A stretch of 64,000 bases of DNA from positions 124,001 to 188,000 of the forward strand of contig JAHQIW010000067.1 of the NCBI GenBank assembly GCA_019055375.1. The letters are read 5' to 3'. A program made the position numbers and the translations under genes. Numbering within the stretch: the first letter of the stretch is position 1; each line of letters opens with the position of its first letter. Below are positions 56,392 through 64,000 of this stretch, in pieces. Source of the stretch: Parelaphostrongylus tenuis (taxonomy: Eukaryota; Nematoda; Chromadorea; Rhabditida; Metastrongylidae). The notes beneath the pieces are model-generated. The model had not been told where the DNA came from. It saw only the letters and a program-made list of their open reading frames with translations, and made no database searches.

Positions 56392-59300
56392 CTGAAATTC
56401 CTCTTATTATGCACTCAAATCTCATCTAAACTAACATTAAATATTTTTTTCATCTTTGGACAGAATAACAAAACTAGAAATAAGTGAACGGAACTATATA
56501 AGTCACCTACTGCTAGTTACACTCTATGTTCCCCAATAATCAACTGTAACATTAGAAAAAACACTAGAACAAATGTTAACCTACAGACTGATAAGATTTG
56601 AAGGAAATCCTCCATAAATCTCCATAACTTCTCAAGACAAATTCAACAAATCATAAACAAGCAGAACTAAATAACAGATAGTTAATGCGTAAACACACCA
56701 AGTCACCGTCGTCACCAGCACTTTCACGTACGACAGCAACTGGTAGACGTCGCCCTCGCATCGTTAACGTAAACAACCGAGAGGATTTCTTTAGTCGTGT
56801 CTGCTCGCGAAGCCATGTTATAGCTTGGCGAGCACCTTCTGTGACAGCTTCAACACCAGCACTACCTTGCTCACTATGCTGTAGTTCGATGAGTTCTTCC
56901 ACCACTAAATTTGATATGATGAGATGAACTTGTTGATATGATGGAATAAACTTTGTTGATATGATGGGATAAACTCTCGATAGTGATTTCGATGGCAAAG
57001 CTAGAATTGCTAATACCTACACCTCAGAAACCTTTATAGAAAATGATAATCTTTAGGCACTTCAGTCCTCTAAAATTTTTGATTTACCACATCTATGGCA
57101 GCGTTACGACATTATAACTATATATGGAACAATGCTGAGTGATATGCGAATTTAAACTTCAGGCGGGTGCTGAACCCGCGTTCACACATAACGGAGGCAA
57201 TATCCTAACCACACCACCGAGACCGTTACTCTGCTATCATTCTTTTTGCCACCTGTCACCTCAACCGGGTATGATGCCGATGTGTGCTTACCAGGCCAAA
57301 CTCGCTGATAGTTGAATGACAGCCTCGACGCCTTATATCGCACGAAGGTTCATAGCAGAGCAACAGCCTAAATGGTCTAGTGGCAGCACACGCCTCCGAG
57401 GGTGGAACGCCGACTCAGCTCCCGCTTGAGGTTCGGAGTATTGTATATCTTTTTGCATCATTGCATACAATTTGATTGTATTATACGTCAAGACATGAAC
57501 TTTGTATTTAACGTAGTGCTGCGCTACAAGTTCCCTTATTCTCAATAAGTCAATACGGGGTTCTTGATATTTGGACCACGTTGACATTGTAAAGATTTCC
57601 AAAATTTCACAAACGTCAATGTAATCCTCTTAATCTCGCAAAAAACGGCAAATTCCGCCGAAAATCAGCCAAAGTACAACACATCCGTGAATAGACTGGT
57701 GTTTTCTTCTCAAAATGAAGGACCTTATATCGCCCTGAACGAAACACGTTTTCGCTAGAGCAGAGCAACGGATGGAGGGAGGGAGGGAGGTGGAGAGAAA
57801 TTTACCTTCTCCAAGCACCACCGGTCATTCGGTCACAGCCCCCATACTAAATTATTCGGTCAGAGTAATCTGGTAATGAGGAAGAAAGCAGGAAAACAAA
57901 CCGGTCGTCGGAATCAGTACTCGGAATCGTTCGCACTGTAGAATTTTCTGAATTGCGCACAACTGATCGATGAACGCATTGGTGTCAATTACCACATAAC
58001 AAGGCTTCACCTAAAATAACAGATACGACTAAAGTTAATACTCGACATACATAATGAGATCTTTTTATTCAACCACTTCCAGCGGTGGCATGATGCTTCA
58101 AATATATACTCACTGATTTAGAGTGATGTGCAGAACTTTCGCGTCAGGCGGGACTAAAACCCACACCTCACTCTTGCCGGGAGCGCGTGCTCTATCCGTT
58201 ACGCTACTGATGCCCATTCTGCTCATCGTTCTTTCTACGCTACAACTCACCTATCTGTCAGCCGCCAGCCATCAACCCCCACATCACTTTACATCAATGG
58301 GTATATATTTGAAACATCATACCACCGCTAGAAGCGCTTAAAAGAAATTTCATTTGATTTTCAATACCCAATATCTCTCAGCGTGACTGGGTTCAATGTC
58401 GAGACCGACTACCGGGTCGAGCCATTGACGGCTGTCGGCTGACAGATAGGTGCGCTGTAGCGTAAAAAGAGCGATGCGCAAAATGGGCGTCAGTAGTGTA
58501 ACGGATAGAGCACGCGCTCGCGGGAAGAGTGAGGTGTGGGTTCTAGTCCCGCCTGAAGCGGAAATTTTGCACATCACTCTACACCGATGGGTATGTACTT
58601 GATATATAATTAAATTAACTAAAACCGACAGCCACATGAATATATGAGATGATTCAAAGAAAAGAAACTTCATAATGTATTTCCACTGACCACTAGCAAC
58701 TGTTCGTGTTTCTTAAGCTCTCTCTCCAATAGTTCTTCTCTGCTCGCTGGCGGCAAAATATCCAGTGATTTCTATGCATAAGAAAACTATAATTAAGGTA
58801 ATAGATGCTGTAATAACTATAGAATAAGGCAGTATGGATATGTATGACGCTAATAGTATCATAAACACCCGTTAGCATTACATAATTAACTTCTGGGCAG
58901 ATATCAGATTAACACTAGCAGTAATACGCATTTTGGTTGACTTGAAACATCACTATACAAAGATAGTCACCTCGCCTTGGGCGACAGATACCACTTTGGA
59001 CTGCTCTCGCGAAGTCCCATCAAGTTGCTCGCTTCTCATGAATTTTCCTGATTTTTCACAGAAGAAGAAACACGAGAGCTCGGATCCGTCTAGATATTCC
59101 GCTGCCAGAAGCAATTGTGCCAGACGTATTTGAAGTGGAATTTGCTGAACACAGATGGACAGCACCTATCATGACAGGATATATAAGTGTAATGTATATG
59201 AATTTGAAAAAAAAAAAACACGCGACAAGAAATAAGACCTCCGTCACTCTATGTCTCCAAAAAGCTACAATCCAATATTATATACAAAGCAAAAAGTCAA

Positions 59301-60345
59301 AAAAATCCTCAAATGGTCTCGTTTTTACAACGAGATAAGTTTTTAGGTTTACATGTGATTTCGTTTAGAGCTACAGAAAAACAAGCAAAAAGTAAATACC
59401 GTTTTCAGTGATTCAGTAGACGGACATGTATAATGAAGTATGCGCGGAAACGGAGGGAAAACACTTGAAAAGGACGAGATGAAAGCCAACTCAGGAAGAA
59501 TGCACGAGTAGTTTGCATCTGTAAAGAGAAGAAAATTAGGCTTAGAAAAGAAACTAAGGTATCAAATTATTCGTATTTAGACTTCAGTAAAAGGTTACAT
59601 CTGCTAAAAGATGTAAGCACCAAGACAAATGCTCGTTGCGATAGATTTCTAGAAGATAGAAACTTCCAGTTAGAACTTGTGTACAAGCACAGTTTACCAC
59701 TACTATTTAACTTCCATATAAGACTTATTCAAGTCCATACAAAGAACAATATCAGAAAAATAACTATATTATTGTTTTCCTGTACATAATATTTCATTTG
59801 TGAATTGTATAAACATTGAAACGTCATTGTATCACCTACCTGCACTGCTCTGTATTTTCACTAATTGACCACTGTCTTGCCATCGAATTAGTTCATTCGC
59901 AATTGCGGCCAGTAAATGCCAGGTGTCAATCTCGATAATGGATAGTGACAGAGGCTCTACTGACGGCATCGTACGATAAATCGCCGAGGCTAGTGGACAT
60001 GAGAACCACTCACATAGCACACATACAGCTGGTAAAATTCGAGATATCTGAAAATAGCCAGTCTTCACCTGACTCTCACCTCATCTTCACTTATAGAACC
60101 TTTTAAATTCACTCAACTTTATTACATTTATTAGACAGGTACATAAGACTTATGAGTGACAGCTGAATCACACTAGTTGAAATAAGATAGGTTTGATCTG
60201 TATAATAAAAACTTTCATTAAACTGAATCGTCGTTAGGACAACTAATTCGTTGAACCTCAAGGTAATCATCCAGCTAAGTTGCAAACAGGACAATGTTGC
60301 TTCTACTATTGACCTACAAAACTCACAATTCAGAAGGAACCCCGA
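56164..60345 (-). CDS. smg-6: SMG-6-type NMD endonuclease, 3' part of gene (seven exons)
   Basis: SMG6 cuts mRNAs containing premature stop codons, using a C-terminal PIN nuclease. Exons on the minus strand, high to low coordinate: one starting at 60,345 (acceptor ttttcag, end uncertain, about 60,110-60,300); 60,047-59,840; 59,518-59,400; 59,144 or 59,165 to 58,971; 58,771-58,691; 58,010-57,902; 56,904-56,699; last 56,391-56,164. The last seven join without a frame break (phases 1, 0, 0, 0, 1, 0). The first part is EST1/14-3-3-like helical sequence (LPAVCVLCEWFSC, IDTWHLLAAIANEL, RLAQLLLAAEYLDG). The last three exons form the PIN domain. Upstream exons lie beyond or were not found. Introns carry SINEs and a tRNA-headed palindrome. 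Named from domain order and the C-terminal motif; SMG5 is less likely because the acidic triad is present. Confidence 0.85.
56699..56904 (-). CDS. smg-6: smg-6 exon: middle of PIN domain
   Basis: Begins VVEELIELQHSEQG after an aaatttag acceptor, continues AITWLREQTRLKKSSRLFTL, and ends AGDDGDL before a gtgtgt donor. The helix-strand pattern and the ARQAIxWL helix agree with the SMG6 PIN core. Confidence 0.85.
57119..57235 (-). mobile_element. SINE-3, tRNA-like head in smg-6 intron
   Basis: On the minus strand, ggtggtgtggttaggat (box A) and gcgggttcagcacccgcctg (T-arm-like, box B) give a tRNA-like module followed by aagtttaaattcgcatatca. A similar tail (cctgaggtttcaagtctcgc) lies upstream of the gene E relics at about 44,370-44,400 and 35,150. 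Confidence 0.5.
57352..57440 (+). mobile_element. SINE-2-like tRNA head in smg-6 intron
   Basis: aaatggtctagtggcagcac (box A) then gggtggaacgccgactcagc and cttgaggttcgg, resembling the head and start of the body of SINE-2 at 17,922-17,990. Isolated and diverged. Confidence 0.4.
57769..57792 (+). repeat. G-run tract in smg-6 intron
   Basis: ggatggagggagggaggga followed by ggtgg: three GGG runs and flanking GG pairs with one-base spacers. It could form a G-quadruplex on the DNA plus strand, which is the non-transcribed RNA sense for smg-6. Confidence 0.5.
57902..58010 (-). CDS. smg-6: smg-6 exon: PIN domain start, first catalytic Asp
   Basis: Acceptor ttattttag, donor gtttgt. Encodes KPCYVVIDTNAFIDQLCAI to VLIPTT. 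The Asp of VIDTN is the first metal-binding acid of the PIN fold, on a buried strand. The exon ends in phase 1 and joins the next exon as a Val codon. Confidence 0.85.
58083..58610. mobile_element. Inverted pair of tRNA-headed elements in smg-6 intron
   Basis: The left copy (58,083-58,338) carries a minus-strand tRNA-like module and has terminal inverted repeats (agcggtggcatgatgcttca at the left, tgaaacatcataccaccgct at the right). The right copy (58,370-58,610) is inverted: ggcgtcagtagtgtaacgga (box A), gtgggttctagtcccgcctg (box B), then aaattttgcacatcactcta. Both share a tctgtcagccg stretch next to the head. Same family as 3,145-3,462 and 30,245-30,735. Confidence 0.75.
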
Positions 60346-60414
60346 CTGAAAATCGCACCTCGACAATAAGATCCTTTTGCAGCACTTCAGCGAAAGAAAA
60401 ACATTTTTGCTTCA

Positions 60415-60985
60415 CACATGCGTTTTTCTAGCAAAACAGAGCTCTTTCTTCAAACTATTACTAATCATTCGATAGATATATAAGGTTTAACGATTTCAAC
60501 GCTGCTCATATTTTCCGGAAAGATAGTCTTCTGCAGTGCAGCAGGTGAAATAAAATCGAGTTTCACTTCTTCGACGCGCTTGTTTAGCAGTTAATCTATA
60601 GTTGGGTGTGTGGTCGTCGAAGATTCGATCCGGCGGCCCGCCATCGCTCGATAGAAATACATTTTCGCATCACGTTAATGTACGATTTCTGTCATTCGAT
60701 CGGAAATTTTCTCTCCACTTTGGAAGAAACTCCAGATTAAAGGTATGATTCTGATATTACGAGATTTCTTCTACACGTTGATATACCTTTTTCGCTTCCA
60801 GTTAAATAAGAGTAGAATTGCGCTGCCGATTTGAAACATAATTTCATTTTGTTTACAGCGTTAAAAAGAGTGTTTTCGAAAACGACCAATACCGCGCTAA
60901 CCAAAGATTTAAGGTTCCGAATGATTACTACCATTCTAACCAAAAGTTCATGACCAGCGAAAGGGATCGGTTTTTCATTTGTTGC
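60415..60985. mobile_element. Foldback element FB, copy 3
   Basis: The left arm has caaactattactaatcattc gatag; the right arm has aaagatttaaggttccgaat, gattactaccattctaacca and gaccagcgaaagggatcggt. The right arm is a close match to the 55,200-55,306 arm. It may lie in a 5' intron of smg-6. Confidence 0.55.
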
Positions 60986-61009
60986 CGTCTGACATAAAAG
61001 AACCTATAA

Positions 61010-61205
61010 ACGTGTACATGCGTATATATACAAATAACACATATATCTATACATATATACATGCATATATGTATATATGCATGTATATGCACACAATTAT
61101 ATATGTGTACACGCGCATAAGAGCAAATGTACATACGTATATGTACATATATGTGTGTATACGTATACATATACACGTACATATACATGTATATACAGAT
61201 CCATA
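61010..61205. repeat. TA/CA/CG alternating purine-pyrimidine tract
   Basis: About 195 bp composed almost only of alternating Y-R steps (for example catatatacatgcatatatg and tgtatacgtatacatataca), interrupted by a short agagcaaatg. Both strands appear open as repeated Tyr/Ile/Thr/His frames, which are composition artefacts. Confidence 0.85.
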
Positions 61206-61835
61206 TGTTAATATATCCCCTCTCGGACGGCGCCATCTTCGGCTGGCGGACGGTTCGGACGGTTGCGAAGAGACGTGACCGGCACGCTCTAACGCTAGTG
61301 TGGTAGTTTTCTCATGAATTTATACTTTTTTCGCCAGTAAGTGGGAATTCTGTGTCATAAAATGACCAAATATGATAGAACAGGCTTTGAGAAGATTATT
61401 TTTACTGCAAATAACGTAACTGCTCCATTTATAATCCACAATTTCAAATGGAAAAGCAAGCACTTATGAAAAGACCATATTTAGAACCTTTATCGAACAT
61501 TTCTATAATAATTCATTTATATGTTCCAACAAAACAATCAAATTTATCTTCCAGTTCTTTCAGTTTTCATATACTTACTGCATAAAGTACATAAGATTAA
61601 TTATACCGGCTGAAAATTGGGAGAATAATGAATAGTTCGTCAAAAATAGTGCTTATTCTTGCATGCGATCCCACTTCATTGATAATTCTCTATATGTTTT
61701 GATTATTAAAGCACTTCAGATTCCCATTTCTCAGATTAATACGTAACTTTGCTCGCATTCTTTATTGATAGCTATGGTGTGCGAAGAACAGATGGAGTAA
61801 TACGGTTCGGTAAATTCCCATTATCTCCACCCCGT
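61206..61835. other. Unrecognised sequence with short GC-rich edge
   Basis: A GC-rich stretch (61,216-61,300, ctctcggacggcgccatctt) stands out at the right edge of the alternating tract. The rest is AT-rich with no recognised gene. Confidence 0.4.
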
Positions 61836-61839
61836 TTGA

Positions 61840-63650
61840 GACCTTTGGTAGGAAAGCATATCCTACTTTTGTAAAACTTTTCAGCAGTCATTCGATAGCT
61901 AAAATCAGGTGAATTTGAACGACATATTTTCTTCTTGAATAAGCTATTCTTGCGCTGCAATAGTCGAAGTAAGAATTGCTCCACATTTGAGCAACTCTTG
62001 ATCAATAAAATGTTTTCATGAGCAATTAGTAATCATTAGATATGGCAAATTTCAACAATTTCAACAGCGTATGATTTTAGTCTTTGGAAAGGACTCCACT
62101 AAGCGCTGTAACAGCTAAAAGAAGATTAGATTTGGCAAATTTGAATCTCTTTCGATGTCTGCACCTCGATTTGACCACTTAGAAAGGAGCGTTCTCTGGT
62201 TTTTCTAAGAGATTCAATAAATGTTTGATAGCTGGAATCTCGATAATTTTAAAGGTAAAGGTACACTTTTTCAGAATGGCTTCCTTAATGCAACCTAACA
62301 GTAAAATAAAAATATCTTTCCCACTCAAGCATTTCTCGTTGAACAAAGCTTTTCCCCCAGACTTTCAATAATTGTTCGATAGTTTGTGTCTCGGAAATTC
62401 CCACTGTATCTTTGCTTTTGGAAAAAAATCGTTATTTTACTCTAGCAATCAGAAGACATTAAATTTTGCAGTTAATCGATATGTGGCAAAAAGCGCGGTG
62501 ACTTGAGTCCAATGTCACGAATCCCCACCCCTGGAAGTGCGAAACCCTTTGACTGTTACAGCGCTTCAGAGTGTCCTCTCCAAAAAACAGTTAAGTCTTT
62601 AGAATCGTTGAAACTTGCGCTTTTGAATGGTTTTCAATCATTCATAAAATAACTTTATTCAGCAAAAAACTTTGAATGTGAAGCAAGATTTTATTTAAAC
62701 TGTTACATTGCAAAAAACAAGCTATTTGAGAAATAATATGCACAGATCAAAATCAAACGATTTCAACCACCAAATGATTATTTACTCTTCAAATAAAAGC
62801 AAAAAGTGCGTTTCTACCAAAGGCTCACATTCAGTTTTTTAAGGCTTCAAAAAGCGTTTTCTCAAGAATGTAGCTTTCATAATGAAAAGTAAAAATTCTC
62901 TAAAACAACTAAACACTCCTTTCGCTAGCACTACGTTTATAGAAGTCCTTCTGATATAATTCACCAAATTTTCGTGACAATGAAGTTTTCTTAGTGTAAA
63001 ATTCTACTCTTATACGTATCGAGAAATCCGCTGTAAATTGAAAGGACGCGTTGATAGCGGCGAGCGCAAAATATTATGTTTTGTTAGTAGCACAAGCAGA
63101 AGATGTCCTTTCTATAAGCCAACCTTGATTCTGGAATTCCCATTTTTCGAACTATCGAATGAGTACTAATAATCTAGTGAACTAAGTCTTTTCTATGAAA
63201 AAAAACCTCGGGCTCACGCGCGCAATCCTTGCAATGCGATTGAATGCGACAGGAATTGTTTTTCGAAAGTAAGTATTTTCAGGGCAGTTGGGCGTTATTC
63301 CATTTATGAATACGTTTGCAGAAGTTCTTTTATTGATGATTTGATTCTTCTGGCAAAGTTTGAAAGAATCGAAATCTCAGTATAATTTCAAAAAATCCGA
63401 TACGAATTAGAAAAATGAACTCCGTTTGTAAAACGTTATCTTTTATTTAATAGTAGATCGTACTACGGAAATTTTCTCTAACAAATAGCTTACTCTCAAA
63501 TCAAATTTTTCGAGCTATAGACTGACTGAAAAACATTAAAAAAAAGATAGGAGGGAACTGGAAACGACATTCCTTTTCGCAAAGATGTGGCTTTTCCCAT
63601 GAAAAAGGCAAGATTTTTGGAAGCACATGATGAATCCTGCTAAAATTATT
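61840..63650. repeat. Cluster of diverged foldback-arm sequences
   Basis: The arm motif (a/c)attcgatag with nearby ttagtaatcat or its complement recurs at about 61,890, 62,020, 62,370, 62,635 and 63,155. Each is diverged and in varying orientation. This suggests nested or decayed FB-family insertions rather than unique sequence. Confidence 0.4.
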
Positions 63651-63839
63651 CATACAAGAGGCTCACCAGTAATATTTTATCGCTTTTTGATGACAATGTT
63701 CCTCTGAGGATTTTAACTAACTCGGATATCTATGGAGCCCGCATCAATCTTCATAAACGTCCGAACGATGCCCACAGCTGAGGGTCAAAATGACTCCCAT
63801 CGTCCGCAAAGGGATCTACATGAATGATTTTCTACACTT

Positions 63840-64000
63840 CATTGATCCATCTTCACAGTGTTTCTCTCCTTCTTCATTTTATTCCTGTACGAATGCAGGT
63901 ACTTATCGTTTATTGTTTTCTTCTTGAACGTTATAGAACACTAGTTGAGCACGTCACCTTGTAATCTCGAGGATAGCCTAGCTGTAGCATTCCATAGGGC
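63840..64000. repeat. Dispersed repeat DR1, copy 3 (runs off the window)
   Basis: Matches 1,015-1,185 and 51,325-51,512: gttgagcacgtcaccttgta, atctcgaggatagcct, gcattccatagg. It continues past the window edge. Confidence 0.55.

Noticed and set aside
58490..58565. tRNA gene on the plus strand
   Set aside because: Good A and B boxes and a T-arm, but the acceptor stem does not close and the module lies inside a repeated palindromic element.
59060..59200. Plus-strand exon (RLDIPLPEAIVPDVFEVEF) opposite smg-6
   Set aside because: It also looks protein-like, but the minus-strand reading joins its neighbours in matching phase and gives SMG6-like helices, so the plus reading is taken as a shadow.
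60979..61278. Tyr/Ile/Thr-rich frames of about 100 codons on both strands
   Set aside because: Produced by the alternating TA/CA tract; pure composition effect.

Overview
The window looks like a transposon-rich chromosome segment of a clade V (strongylid, hookworm-like) nematode. The reasons are AT-rich sequence, very short introns (54 to 74 nt in the small genes) with T-rich acceptors, an RTE-type retrotransposon of a kind common in hookworm genomes, Penelope-like and mariner relics, and a gene that reads as smg-6. The species assignment is inference. There is no bacterial-style gene density: most of the 64 kb is repeat or unrecognised sequence.

Layout. 0-19 kb: mobile-element debris, including tRNA-derived SINEs, palindromic MITEs, old RTE and Penelope pieces, and one young 5'-truncated RTE copy on the minus strand (14,691-16,667) with a perfect 13-bp target-site duplication. 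19.1-30.1 kb: an ~11-kb satellite of a ~95-bp monomer with a ~2-kb higher-order period in its left part and decay toward the right edge. 31-51 kb: a gene cluster built by repeated tandem duplication. The inferred ancestral unit has gene D (+), then a two-exon gene for a small secreted basic peptide (+), then convergent to it a second secreted protein gene E (-). The peptide gene is present three times (33.2, 42.5 and 50.1 kb). E is open only at 50.6-51.0 kb and decayed in the two older units. D is open at 47.1-47.9 kb and broken at 32.0-32.9 kb. 52-54 kb: two Penelope-like elements head to head as a large inverted repeat, one with an open thumb plus GIY-YIG endonuclease frame. 54.5-55.3 kb: a foldback element. 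56.2-60.3 kb, minus strand: the 3' half of smg-6, the nonsense-mediated-decay endonuclease, reconstructed from seven exons, six of them joined in matching splice phase, with an intact PIN-domain acidic triad. Its introns carry SINEs and a tRNA-headed inverted element. 60.4-64 kb: foldback arms, a TA/CA alternating tract and unrecognised sequence.

The cluster at 31-51 kb is the most interesting part. The shared insertions (an inverted Penelope pair, a palindromic MITE and a Tc/mariner relic in units A and B but not C) and a SINE in unit A whose empty site is preserved in unit B allow the order of duplications and insertions to be read from the sequence. No peptide, D or E family could be named by eye, so this may be an undescribed lineage-specific secreted gene set.
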